Source: Phlebopus portentosus
Lineage: Eukaryota; Basidiomycota; Agaricomycetes; Boletales; Boletinellaceae
Direction: 5' to 3'
Assembly (NCBI GenBank): GCA_037892935.1
Contig: JAYXKI010000009.1
Coordinates: forward strand, 620,001-684,000
Length of the DNA: 64,000 nt
Under the pieces are notes generated by a model. It saw only the letters and a program-made list of their open reading frames with translations. It ran no database searches and had not been told where the DNA came from. Numbering within the stretch: the first letter of the stretch is position 1; each line of letters opens with the position of its first letter. Positions 12,561-24,594 of this stretch are shown here, one piece after another. The position numbers and the translations under genes are program-made.

Positions 12561-13891
12561 ATGAATACCCTTGCTCTTCTTTCTCTGGCATCTGCTTTCT
12601 TTGGGCGGCTGGCACTCGCCTTGTCAGGGCCTGGCGATAGTCGACCTGCGAACGCGACTTCGCGTATGGACAAGATCAAGAATATGTACGCCTTCGGAGG
12701 CTTTGTTTACGCGCTTGATGTAAGTTTCGATTACGGAAAACGACATTCTTTGTAATGACATTCGACGAATAGAATTGTCCTTCGTACGACAATATGGTAT
12801 CCGACTTCACTCGCATGCATTCGAAAGGCGCTAGAAGCGTCATAACCTTTGATCTTTGCGGAGATGGCACGGACGCAGCCTACTATGGAGGTATCTGTTT
12901 TATTTTATTTTTCCTTTGTAACGAAAGAACCTTATGAAGTCTGCTTTCGTAGATGCCATCCGCGCAGCTGGAACTGCAGGAATCAATATGATCCCACTTG
13001 TATGGACACTACTCGACAACGGTCAATCATTCGATGATCTCGATGTACGGAGGATTAATGCGGTTACCCAGGTGACCCTACTTCATTCATACAATGTCGA
13101 TGGCATGCTTACTTCTGTAAAGGCCGTTATCAGTAATCCCGACCCAGTACTGGCCGTTGCAATGGGTACGTTCAGCGGTTGCAATTTCAAGTATAGTTGA
13201 CTCATAAATGGACTTTATCCAGGTGACGAGGTAGACATCTTTACGACCTGACTTCAGGGATCCTCGGAACTGAATGCTACATATATTTCTAGCCTTTATA
13301 CGATTGGGATTTCAGCTCACCAGAGAATCTCGCCACTTATATCCGAAAGATGAAGAGCGACTTTGCAAACGCGGGTCATCCCGACATACCGGTTTCCATT
13401 TCAGACATGGCTTACGGCTGGCAAAGTGCGGGAGACACTTCTAGCGTCGCTGATGCAGTTGACTTTTTCATGATCAACAACTTCCCGTACTTCGCTTGGG
13501 ATGCACAGGGTGGCGGAAGCGACACGTCATGGAAGGACTTCATTGGTGACATCAGCTACTTTGAGAGCATTGCGAACGGCAAGCCTCTCCTTGTCACGCA
13601 GGTCGGTGTTTTTGGAAGTTACGAGCTATTTTTTTTGCTGATCATTTTCCGCACAATAAGACTGGCTGGCCAAGCAACGAGGACGAATTCACGCCCAACA
13701 GTAAAGCCATTGTTGTCAATTTAGAGTCAGAAGAAGGCTACTGGAACCTACTCGACGGTCATTGTGAGGACTTCTTCAAAGCTAAAAGCATCGGCTGGAT
13801 GTGGCGTAGCTGGGATGAGTCGATAGCTGGCTGGGGTGTTACGTCGGATGGTAACGACAAGTGGAATTTCCATGCACGTCAGGCTTGCTAA
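12561..13891 (+). CDS. GH17-like secreted protein, copy 2 (nucleophile Glu replaced by Gln)
   Basis: Seven exons: 12561-12719, 12773-12890, 12953-13071, 13123-13165, 13223-13230, 13293-13601, 13661-13891; 328 residues. A signal peptide (MNTLALLSLASAFFGRLALA) is followed by the GH17-like core: ARSVITFDLCGDG, INMIPLVWTLLDNG, AVAMGDEPLYDWDF, VDFFMINNFPYFAWDAQ, LLVTQTGWPSNEDEF and GWMWRSWDESIAGWG. As in copy 1, the position of the catalytic nucleophile Glu is Gln, and an 8-base exon (GTGACGAG) carries the GDE motif. No frame break is seen. It is divergently arranged with copy 1 and followed by the second carboxylesterase in the same direction. The assignment to the GH17 superfamily rests on motif reading and could be to a sister family. 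Confidence 0.78.
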
Positions 13892-14330
13892 TTGCGCCTT
13901 GTTCGCCTCGCTGTTCGTCTTCTTCCTTGTCTTGTCGAGCTGTTCTTTACTCGATCATTTCCTTTGGGGCTTGTGATGTACTTTGAACGAGTCGCTGGCT
14001 CGACAATTCAATGCTCTACCCTGATAATATCCTCGATTCAAGGTTGGAGGGATTCCGATTTTGTGACGCGACGCGACACGACAAGTTACAGGATCGTGAG
14101 AAGCGACGACGCGAAAAATTGCGCTTGGTTCATGACCTTTATACTTCCTTCTTTTGCGCGCCGTCTCCATTGCTCCGGACCGTCAAAGAGAAGATGTAGC
14201 AAGAGTTCTGGAGTTCTGGAAACAGTCTACGGATGAATTAACGCGAATGATCACGCGCATATCCTCAGGGCTATAAAAGACTTGCTAGTAAATTAGAGAT
14301 GAGGAACAAAGACATAGTTGAACGCTCTCA
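13892..14330 (+). other. Intergenic with promoter of carboxylesterase copy 2
   Basis: It contains TATAAAA at 14272-14278, 53 bases before the esterase ATG. No gene is seen. Confidence 0.5.
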
Positions 14331-16692
14331 ATGTCTCTCCGGATTTCTTTCTTGCTGTGTGTACTCAAAATTCTGACACTGTCATCTCCGGGACTCTCGC
14401 TTCCCCAGCTTTCGTCTCCGCTGGGTCCCGTAGTCAATCTTGGTTACGCTGCGTTTGCTGGAAACTCTACTTCTCCGGCTGGCGAGGCCAACGGACCAAT
14501 AACGTTCTTTGGAGGCATCCCTTATGCACAACCTCCACTTGGGAACCTGCGTTTTCGTGCCCCAGCCCCATTAGTTGAGATAGTTCCAGAAAAAGGAAAC
14601 GTCCCCATCACAGACGCGCGGGATTGGGGTCCGTTTTGCATTCAGCAACCTGCTCAAGTCGGCATTGGATCGGAAGGTCTGAATCAACCGACCGTGCTAT
14701 ATGGCTCGATAACTGATGGATATTATACATAGATTGCCTCAAGCTTAATGTCTGGAAGCCTACCGATGCAAAGGAAGGCGATAAACTCCCAGTTATTGTC
14801 TATATCCATGTATTTGTCTATTCACTTTGCCGATATACTTGGTCTAATGACATTCTCAGGGAGGCGGATTTTTCGCTGGAGTAAGTAGCCGCTTTTACTG
14901 GTCATCTTCTAGTATCTGAGTGCTGTCACGACGCAGAACCCCCAGGGCTTCCCGTTGTATGACTGGGTCAACCAGTCAAATTCGAACATCGTAGGCGTGT
15001 CCATAGCCTATCGTCTCAACTTACTTGGTTTCCTTTCTGGAACCTCGGTTCGGAGAGATGGCGATCTGAATGCTGGTCTGCTTGATCAGCGAGCTGCGCT
15101 GGAGTGGATTCAACGTCACATCGCAAGGTTCGGCGGGGACCCGGACCAAGTAACGATAGACGGTGAAAGTGCGGGCGGAGCCAGCATTGTAATGCAAATT
15201 GTTGCATTCGGAGGTCTGTATTGGCTTTACGCTGAAGTCCTTTACTAAGAGATGTAGCGCTCAGGTTCCAAGCCTGTTCCGTTTAAACGTGGAATAGCGC
15301 AATCTATTGGTTATGGTCCCACTCCTACAGCAGATCAGGCAGAGACTGTGTTCCGTAAGCCGTACGCCTTCGTGAACTTCTTCAGTTCACTCTTCCTCCA
15401 GAAAATGTCACAGAAGTCGTTGGATGTCCCTCATCCGGCCCGCAGGCTATGGCTTGCCTTCGTAATGCTTCTCTTGGTCAGCTGCCCAGTCAAAACATGT
15501 GCGCACAACATAGTGAATAACATTTATTTCAGGAGCAATCGTTGCCGCCACAAACAGTATTCCCGCCGGAATGCTAGCGCCAGTCGTCGATGGGCCCAGC
15601 GGCATTCTTCCAGAACTGCCTAATACCCTCATCACGTCTGGAAAGTTCTCGTCGGTTGACTTTATGGGTGGACATTGTACAACTGAAGGGCGCACCTTCG
15701 TTGGTGGTCCTCCCCAGGACTTCGTCACAGACGCAGATGTTGCACGGCTTGTATTTAAGCGCTGGGGGACTCATATAGTAAGCTCAACAAGCTGCTGCTG
15801 ATCCAAGTTCGTCCATATTGACTACGCATGAAACAAGTCGGACGATTTGATCCAGAGGGCCCTTACTCTTTATCCTGCCCCTGGAACACCTGGCAGTCCA
15901 TTTGCAACTCAGTACGATCGAGCGTGGACTATGGCTCAAGAGATCATCTTTGGGTGCATGTATGATTAATTTTTCATTCCTCAGCTTTCATGTCATTTGC
16001 ATACCTAATCACTGTCAGGGATTGGTTCCTTGCTGACAACCTTCAACAAAAAGGAGTTAAAAATGTCTTCACGTTCAGGTAAATGTTTCCGCCTTTTGCT
16101 GAGATCTTTGTTCTTGACCGATGCCGCTACACTTCAGATTCAACTCTCCAAATCCGGTTTTACTCGCAGAAACACCCTACGAGGGAGTAATGCACACTTC
16201 CGATCTATTCTATCTCTTTGATGGTGCGCTCCGTCCCCATATTTATTGCCGCCACTTACTCATATTAGATTATGTTGATAGGATCGACGTTAGTCAGATT
16301 ATCAATAAGATGCTTACCACAACACTGACCTCTATCCAGCTCGGCTCCTAATGCTGGATTCACATTTACCGCTTTCAACAGCGTACGCCTCAAATACCAT
16401 CTCAATGTTGGAAAGAAGCTTACAATTCCCCGAACAGACAGAAGATGCTCTCTCAAGAGAGTCGATTGCATTCTGGACATCGTTCGTCTCATCTGGTGAT
16501 CCGTCGACTTTAAGGGAACTTATATCGCCGGAGTGGCAACCGTTCGCAAGCGGTGGACGTATGGTCCTCAGCCAACCGTCAAGCACTGATTCTATGACGA
16601 GTGCATCGTCAATGGAGGTCATGCCTCCAGACGAGATTGAGCGGTGCAAGTTCTGGATGTCGCTAAATGCGACAGCACAGACGGAACTATGA
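14331..16692 (+). CDS. Secreted type-B carboxylesterase/lipase, copy 2 (about 12 exons)
   Basis: It is the mirror-image partner of the gene at 7339-9671 with the same exon plan. A signal peptide (MSLRISFLLCVLKILTLSSPG) leads into LPQLSSPLGPVVNLGYAAFA. Motifs in order: FFGGIPYAQPPLGNLRFRAP, IHGGGFFAG (split over introns), LLDQRAALEWIQRHIARFGG, nucleophile elbow GESAGG, VVDGPSGILPELP, GHCTTEGRTF, and GVMHTSDLFYLF with the probable catalytic histidine. The final exon begins after an intron ending CGAACAG (about 16438) and reads TEDALSRESIAFWTSF to the stop at 16690-16692. I found no frame break. The enzyme should be exported and hydrolyse esters; the substrate is unknown. The 3' neighbour on the opposite strand is a sugar transporter, so a nutritional gene group is possible but unproven. 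Confidence 0.85.
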
Positions 16693-16806
16693 GGTTCTGT
16701 TCTAGATACTTCACCTAGTAGTTCAGCAGAACGATTTGAACGCAGTTGAGAGTTTCAACAATTCAACGATGTCATCAAAAATTATGTAGTCTTTCGATCT
16801 CGACAG

Positions 16807-19004
16807 CTATTTTTCTTCATTGCAGAATTGCTTTGTGGGATTAATGAATCTAACTGACACACATCGCCTTGTCTCGTATCGGAAACCAGAATTCCCAGGA
16901 ACTACGCACCGACAGTAACTACATCTCTTGTTTTCATGGCGAGCTACAGGGAGATTCATTATTTGCTGCGTTGATTCGGTGGAGTAATAAGAATCACGAA
17001 CCTTTCTCTTTTGGATAGACGTCTTTACCGGATTCGGCGCCGAGAAGATCTCATCCAGTTCCTCCAAGGTGAAACCAACGGTCTCAACGCAGCAGAAGTA
17101 CCAAATCAGCGCCTCGAATGCGTCCCACAACACGAAGATGATGATGTACTTCCAACCGATCCTGCCAAGTGCGATGGGGGTGCAGAATAAGTTGATGAAT
17201 GATGTGCACGAGAAGACGAATATCTGCAGCGCGACACCCTTAGCGCGAGTTGTCGTTTCAAGGCATTCTGTTGGGTACAAAGCTTGAAGGGGTATGTACT
17301 AAACAGAATACGAGCATGTAAGTTAATTTTCAAGGGAACTATTGTATTGTGGATACTCACGGTGAATCCGTACAGAGAGTTGAACAAGACTGAGAACAAC
17401 TTAGCATGGTAACCAGGTGTCTGGACAGCAGCCACTTACAAAAGAATGCGGCTCCTGCACGACCGACATCAAGGTTCTCGTGCCCTGGTTGGTAAGTCGC
17501 CCACGCAGCGGAGAACGCAGCGTTTGCTGCCAGCATGAGGGAGCACGCCAACGTTCCCCATATGAGCACTCGGCGACGTGGCAGGCGATCTTGAAGCGAG
17601 GCAGATATCCAAGCAGTAAGAGCAACACAGCATCCCTCAATAAGATTCATGTTGAATTGCATTTTCTTATCAAAGCCCAGGGCCTGGTAGATCGAGAGCT
17701 AACAGGGAATAGACGTCAGAACGATATGTAAACCTTTCGAAGTTGGACTTTGTAAATGTACATTGAAATATCCCAATCCATTTCCTGACATCTGGCTGAA
17801 AAGTCCCATGAGAAAGACCATAAGTATCCGCCACCTGGCATTATGATTGTTGACAAGAGCACTGAGAAAAAGAAACACTTCAGGGCGGGAAAGGGTTTAA
17901 ATCAAACACATACTCACTTGAAGTCCCACCATCGTTTGTCGGATCCGTTTAGTGAGATATTAGCCTTAAACTCGCGTATCTCAAGTTGCACAATCGGGTT
18001 TTGGATATTTCCGTTGCCATGGTACTTGATCAGGAAATCAAACGCTTTCTCTTCTTTGCCATGCATGAAATGCCATCTGGGACTCTCCGGAATGGACCAC
18101 ACGACTAGGACAACGAGAGTTGCGGGAAAGGCTTGTAAAATAAGAGGAATCCTCCATGACCAGTCTGAATATAGGTCTGACGTCCCAAGAGTGATTGCCG
18201 CTGCTGGAATAGAACCAGCAAAGTAACCGGTAGTATACAATGAAGTGAGACGTCCTCTACACGGCAATTTGCATCAGGAAAATGCTGCGAATACTGCAGT
18301 AATAGCATAGCTTACCTCCATTGAGGAGGAGCAACCTCAACAATATAAGCTGCAGAAGCAACTGTCGCCATTGTGACGCCCATGCCCAAGATGAATCTGC
18401 CCCGATGAATTGCGGGCGGTGCATAGCCGAGGATATTATCGCGGCTCCGAGTATTATTGTCAAGCATCCTGCAAATATTCCGGCGCGCCGACCGAAACGA
18501 AACGATCGCATATTTGTCCGGAAAAGAGCGAACCAGCCATCTGGCCGATACTGTAAATGGAAAAGATAATCCCAGTGGAGACATCCAGGTGGCCTGGAAT
18601 GCCAAGAAGATGCGTTAGAGAAAGGTATCCTCAAAGATTAGAATAATCTCACCTTGGCTGAATCGATCTTGATAAAAAGGCATGACGTTAATCGAACGCA
18701 TGAGTGAGCTATCATAACCGTCGACGCAAGCGACCATAAACGCAGTTGCTGTACCTGTAAGCGTACGGTTATGATTAAAGGTCAACGAAACTCAAGCCTA
18801 ATATTCCGAGCTCTCACATGCGTAGATAACAAATGCCGACTTGCTCAGCGCAACTGTTCTGCCGGCAGACACCTGAGAAACGAGTTCAACTGTCTGCTCC
18901 TCCTTTATCTCCGCGTCTTGAAGATTTTCATTGAATCCGTCGGTAGGGTTAGGACTAGCTGCGTGAGGCTCGTCATGAAGTAACTGGGGTAGCAGTGAGC
19001 GCAT
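16807..19004 (-). pseudogene. MFS sugar transporter copy 1, two frame lesions
   Basis: The gene structure of a 12-helix sugar porter of the lactose-permease/hexose type is clear: VIYACTATAFM, GHLDVSTGIIFSIYSIGQ, GRLTSLYTTGYFAGSIPAAA, PESPRW, ARWRILMVFLMGLFSQMSG, RLPRRRVLIWGT, YPTECLETTTRAKG and VETVGFTLEELDEIF. Two breaks are seen against the tandem copy at 20-22 kb. At 18493-18504 a 5-base duplication (CGTTTCGTTTCGG) destroys the DRFGRRAG motif between helices 2 and 3. At about 18400, one G is missing before GRFILGMG. The two do not compensate, so no full-length protein can be read. All other exons are open. The 3' end is uncertain: the last frame continues past the point where the tandem copy splices. 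Assembly error at both sites is possible but less likely for a 5-base repeat. Confidence 0.75.
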
Positions 19005-20001
19005 CGCAGCTAAATCTGAAATCAGGCAATTCCAAGTGAAGAAAGCCTGAAGGCTATTGAGTCCCTCGAACCGCAGCAGGTCGATAATTTATATAAACCC
19101 TTTTTTCTATTTTTCCTTGACTCATGTTCGTACAAGCCATCAGAAAGACCGCCAGGTGCGGTGTCATCGTAGACAGCAAGCCAGAAATGGCGAATCTGAA
19201 GCAGCTTCAGGAAGTCCTATAGTAAGGTTTGTCGACAAGCAAGAAAACTAGAACAGCATGTTACTGAGAGACGATGCCTGGTGAGTTAATGACGTCTAGC
19301 AGAGCAACGAGTTGCGCTTCCATACCACCTTGAAAAATGAGGTCTTATCCATCAGCAAAATTCTGGGTTTCGGATTGCCGTATTCGCCGTGGAGTATAAA
19401 AGTTTTTCATCTAAACTGGCTATACGACGCCGACTCGGATGCGTTCACTGCTGCTGTATCCCCTTGATGGGTTAAGGGTTGCCGTTGAATTAGGGGCCAG
19501 GAATGGGACTTCCCTTCATTGGAGAAGGATCCATTCATCAGTTGACATCTGCAGCTTTGCAGGTGCAAGGGGGGAGGTAAAGACAGCCTTGAGGCGCAAC
19601 AGGGCTCCGAGTCAGTGATGAAGGAACTATGAATGATTACATAACTGATCACGACATCCAAACTGAGAACGTCGATCTTCCGATCCTTCAGTTCAGTTTC
19701 GAGGCGAGACAAAAGAGCTAATCCTGGGCACCATTGTCCTTGATGATTCGCCACCGAAGTACAGAAAGTCCGTATGATTCTGCGGGAGCTAGCGGGCGCT
19801 GTGTATTCGAGAGGTGTTGTGATAGTCACCGTGTTAGTTGTAGGCACGTTCTGACAAACTCGGACTAAGATCAACGAGTAGTGAATCCCTGAAACCATGC
19901 GAGATGGAGCGTTTTAGGGCACAGTATTCAATAAGATAAATGAAAAACGTCGATACTATCGAGGCCGGAGCATCGCTTCTTCTAAAAGACGCTTCGGACT
20001 C
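19005..20001. other. Intergenic between tandem transporters
   Basis: It holds the upstream region of transporter copy 1 and the 3' flank of copy 2. TATATAAACC lies near 19090, on the plus strand as read. A 163-codon open frame (19407-19898, minus) has no recognisable domain and is not supported as a gene. Confidence 0.4.
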
Positions 20002-22149
20002 CTAATTACCAATGATAACCACGTCGCCCGTCTTTTTCACGGCGATCTTCAGAAAGATATATATCAGGCCCGAAACACAACGTGACAAGTGGATACTTAC
20101 CTTTTTCTTCTGGGTAGAAGCCTTCACCGGATTCGGCGCCGAAAAGATCTGATCCAGTTCCTCCAAGGTAAATCCAACGGTCTCAACGCAGAAGAAGTAC
20201 CAAATCACCGCCTCGAATGCATCCCAGAACACGAAAACGATGATGTACTTCCAACCAATTCTGCCGAATGCGATGGGCGTGCAGAATAAATTGATGAAAG
20301 ATGTACAGGAGATGATGAAGATCTTCATGGCAACGCCCTTTGCGCGAGTTGTCGTTTCTAGACACTCGGCTGGGTATAGGGACTGAAGAGGCGTGTACTG
20401 GGTAGGATCATATGGGCTGATGAGTTCTGAGCGTCTAGATATTTGGGACCATTACGAACCGTGAATCCATAAACCACGTTGAATAGGACTGGTAAACAAT
20501 AAGTAACGCCTTCATATAGATGAAGCAGTCAAATGGACTCGCAAAAGAAAGCGGCCCCTGCACGACCAACGTTCAGATTCTCGTGGCCTGATTGGTAGTT
20601 CGCCCATGCTGCGGAGAACCCAGTGTTTGCAGCAAGCATGAGAGAGCATAAGAACGTTCCCCATACAAGCACTCTGCGTCGTGGCATACGATCTTCGAGT
20701 GATACCGCAGTCCAAGCAACCAATGCATTGCAGCAGGTTCCGATGAGTTCATGTTGAATTGCATTTTCTTGTCGAATCCCAAGGCTTCGTAAATTGAGAG
20801 CTGAAAATGCGGATGTCAGATCGGCACATGTGCAGTTGAGCTTCAAAAATCGTACATTGAAGTATCCCAGCCCATTTCCTGACATCTGACCGAAGAAACC
20901 CATAAGGAATACCATCAACATTCGCCACCTTGCATTATGAGTCTTGACAAGAGCTCTAGGGAAAGAATATCCTTAGTATCAATGGTCCGTAAGAGAAATG
21001 ACTCATTCCCACCCGTAGTCCCACCATCGTTTATCCGAACCATTCAGAGCGATGTTTTCCTTAAACTCCCGTATCTGAAGTTGAACGATTGGATTATTGA
21101 TATTGCCGTTCCCGTGATACTTTGTCAAGAAGTCAAATGCTCTCTTCTCCTGACCGTGCATATAATACCATCTCGGACTCTCCGGGAGGAACCACACACT
21201 GAAGACGACAAGCGTAGCAGGGAAAGCCTGAAGGATGAGAGGAATTCTCCACGACCAGTCTGAATTCAAGCTTGCTGTACCGAGTGTGATTGCTGCAGCA
21301 GGAATTGCACCACCATTCCAACCTGTGTTGTACAGTGAAGTCAGACGGCCTCTGTAAAATAATCCCCGTCGAATTCTGTTGCTATTGGTACCAGAAGAAG
21401 TGAAAGACGTACCTCCATTGCGGTGGAGCAATTTCAACTGTGTAAGTCGGAGCCGCTATTGTAGCAATTGCGATACCCATGCCTAGAATAAATCGACCTG
21501 CAATGAATTGCGGACGCTGCATTGCCGAGGAGATAATCGCAGACCCGAACATGATCGTCAAGCATCCCACAAACATCCCAGCGCGGCGGCCGAAACGGTC
21601 GCAAATCTGACCCGCAAAGAGTGAACCTGCCATCTGGCCGATGGTATAGATCGAGAAAATGATTCCAGTCGAGACATCCAATTGACCTCAATCAATAGTA
21701 TGGCTATTAGAAATGAAAACGTTTTTGACAACCGAACTCTGCCTCACCTTGGTTAAATCGATTCTGATAGAAAGGCATGCCGTTGATTGCGGTCATTAGG
21801 GACCCATCATAGCCATTACCGCAGGAGCACATGAAAGCTGCTGCTGCACCTGTGCAAAATCGCAATAACAGCCCGTTCTCGGTTTAAATTCGAATACAGG
21901 TTAAAGCAAAGCCTTACATGCATAGATTACGAATGCCGCTTTGCTCAGTGGATCCGTCCCACCAGCTGCAATAGCGGCAGCAAACTCAGCATTTCGCGCT
22001 TCTTTCACTTCCACATCCTTCAGCTCTTTATCGCATCCGTCGACATGGTGGAGTTCAAGGCCAGATATGTGAATTTCATTGTGCTCCTCGACTTCAACCT
22101 TGTCGTGAGGCGCTTGGAAGGGCGAAGATGAATGCTTGGTTTCCGACAT
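20002..22149 (-). CDS. MFS sugar transporter copy 2, with an apparent 1-base deletion and a GC-AG intron
   Basis: Exons (minus): 22149-21918, 21849-21748, 21686-21413, 21351-21013, 20955-20856, 20800-20543, 20488-20460, 20397-20101, 20046-20002; 558 residues if the break is ignored. Sugar-porter motifs: GNGYDGSLM, DRFGRRAG, PESPRW, MPRRRVLVWGT, ECLETTTRAKG, VETVGFTLEELDQIF. It should move a sugar with protons across the plasma membrane; the lactose/galactose-permease branch is the best guess. In exon 6 the frame breaks after FNMN near 20749, where copy 1 reads FNMNLI: one C appears missing (AACTC for AACCTC). The donor of the following intron is GCGAGT; copy 1 has GTAAGT there. With one base added, exon lengths sum to a multiple of three. 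Either a sequencing gap or early decay. Confidence 0.8.
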
Positions 22150-22947
22150 GTCCCAGAGCGACGAAAGCAAGCCAAAGCTCAAGACTCAAGACAGCTCACC
22201 ACCATTCGTCCGTGTTTTATTTTCCCAGCCACGAGGTTGGTAGGTCACCAGAGGCCTTGGCAAGCTTAATGTCGGTACATGTGGTCCGTCAAAAGTACCA
22301 TACCCGAGTAAAATCTGACCAAGCGCATTCGCCAATCGAATGTATTCGGGCCTTTAAGCCGCCTCAGGAAGCCTGTTCGCAAGATTGTCGGTGATGGAAC
22401 GGGGCAAAACCGGATTAAAATAGCTCTTTTGCAGACATGCGGGCGGAGAACACGAACGATCATCGTAGCCCTCCCACTGATCTATAGATTCTGTAATGAT
22501 ATCCCGGCCAAAGTGGGTAAACAGTTATCGCCGAGAAGTTTTCGAATGCGGGGTTTCGCTTCAAGTTCGGAAAGTAAGCTTTTTGGGGAGTTACTACAGC
22601 CAGCTCAAGTAAGGTGCAGGACAAAAAGACGAACCAGGAGTTCAACGTAGAGCATAGGCTCGTAGAAGGCATCGAAGGAGATTAAGCGCTTGATGTGAGT
22701 AAAACATATTTAGTTTAGCGATTTTCAAATAATAACATGTTGACGTTGGTACGTTTTTCTGTGCTTACGTAAAAGAACTTGGGCAGAATTAATTACATAT
22801 ATATGCAGAATTGCAGAGGCTTTGAGCGAAAGTATAATACAGTGATTCATGTCGATTACAAAGTTACTAATTGTAGCAATAGAACATACGGATGAGCTGT
22901 GCAAGAACTGAAGGGGATGGATGCAGAGTTCACCTTTAGAAAACGTT
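22150..22947. other. Intergenic between transporter copy 2 and the Ish1-like gene
   Basis: It holds the transporter promoter and the Ish1-like 3' flank. AT-rich around 22700-22870. No gene or repeat recognised. Confidence 0.4.
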
Positions 22948-24594
22948 TTATAGCTCATTCTTTTTCTTTTCTGCCGTCTGCTTGGCTTCCCTGGCTTTGT
23001 TTTCCGCATACTCTTTCTTGCCCTGAAAATTTGACTTCAATTTATTCTCTGCTCCGCTGAGGACATCGAGAATCTGTCCGAGGGTCTCTTCTGCCGTAGA
23101 GACGCCTGACGCAACTAATGCACGAAGCCGCGAGTAGATTTGCTCGAGAAGCGAGGTGCTCTGAACGTAGCGAATGCGGACTTCCTCTAGAAATGTAAAA
23201 TAAATTCAAGTTGAGGTGAAAATAAAGATGAAGGAGTGCTTACGAAGAAGACCAGGGCGGGACGTCGGAAGAGCTTCCTCGGACATGCCATGGTTACGCA
23301 AGAATGCTCGAAGTCGGGCATCGGGCCAGGTGAGGTACGCAGCCGAACGAGCGCTACTTTCGTTGTACTTGTCATTCATAAGTTTCACGAGTTTGTCTCG
23401 CTGAACTTGCGCGTCGCTGCGCAAGTAACCGTGATCGATTAGCCAAGACCGAATATCACTATCCGACCAACTAGACCAAACAGTGTCAGATGCAGAAGCA
23501 TAATTATCACTGGATGCACATCAATGAACGGAAGAACGAGCAACGGAATCCCCATGAAAAAAATCACGCACGCCACAAGATTTTTCATTTTATCCTTCTT
23601 AATCTGAGCATCTGACTTGATGACGTTATGATCAATGAGCCACTGCCGAAGGTCGCTCTCGGACCACGAGTCCCAAAACCGCTCTTGCGGAGTATAGTAA
23701 TATGATCGCATCCTAGCGGAAAGCGCGTCACGCCTCTTCTCGAAGTCAGACTTGATTACTCCTTGAGACACAAGCCATTCGTGCTACGGAAAAAAATTTG
23801 AAAATAAGGCTTCAACGAATGGAGCGGAAATCAAAAGATGAATAGGCATACCATGTAAGAATCAGACCAAGCTTCCCAGATAGGATCTGTAGCCTTCGCG
23901 TATGTATCGCGCATATACGCAAGGAGCTGGTCTCTCGTAGTTTTCTGGTTCGATTTAATCACACCCTTTTTAACCAAATAGTCGCGAAGCTGGTTGTCGT
24001 TCCACGAAGAATAAACGTAATCCTTTGAATCGTCAAATGCGCGAGTCAATGATTCCGTGGCTTGAGACGTAATGCTGCTAGCCGTCTTTGAAGCACCCGA
24101 AAGAATCGAAGTGCCAGATTTTGATACTCGTGCTGAACGACCACCGTAAATGGCGGTGCTCGCGGCACGCGACGCGGTAGACGCGAGGCTCGACGCCGCA
24201 TTCGTGTAGCCGCGATACCGTAGCTTCGCTGCAAGAACCAGTTGCTCGCGAGGACCGGAAGGAGCCACTACGCCCTGTTCTAACAGGAACTCGCGTAGAC
24301 GACTTTCGTCCCAATTCTCAAAAGCAGTGTCCTTGGTGTCACCAAAAACCTTCTGCGCCTTCTCAAACTGTTCTTGAGACCACGCCCAAAAGTATTCCAG
24401 TTTGAAGCGACGAGATCTTGAAGTTCCTTCTGAGAGTAACCTTTCGGCGGTTCGATGTCGTGTTGTTTCAGCCATGACTTAAGTTGATCGGTGTTCCAAG
24501 ACGAATACTCGGGTTTATCGGATGACCACCAAGAGGCAGCCACGGGTGTGCTGACAACCGCGAGTGCGACGACGAGAATACTAGCAATCCGCAT
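22948..24594 (-). CDS. Ish1/Msc1-type repeat protein with signal peptide and C-terminal KNEL
   Basis: Four exons (minus): 24594-23853 (23852 by exact splice), 23783-23572, 23509-23244, 23186-22948. A signal peptide (MRIASILVVALAVVSTPVAA) precedes seven copies of the Ish1 repeat, each about 40 residues with a W...LR.WL pattern: YSSWNTDQLKSWLKQHDI, AFENWDESRLREFLLEQG, VYSSWNDNQLRDYLVKKG, IWEAWSDSYMHEWLVSQG, FWDSWSESDLRQWLIDHN, VWSSWSDSDIRSWLIDHG, and AYLTWPDARLRAFLRNHG. The protein ends KKNEL, which resembles an ER-retrieval signal. Fission-yeast Ish1 is a stress-induced nuclear-envelope protein and yeast Msc1 is its relative; ER/nuclear-envelope location here is inference. Between VASNWN and YFWAWSQEQF (near 24395) one base seems to be missing; adding it makes total exon length 1461, giving 486 residues. 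Confidence 0.85.

Noticed and set aside
19407..19898. 163-codon minus-strand open frame between the transporters
   Set aside because: No domain, no splice partners, low-complexity composition; more likely part of an upstream region.
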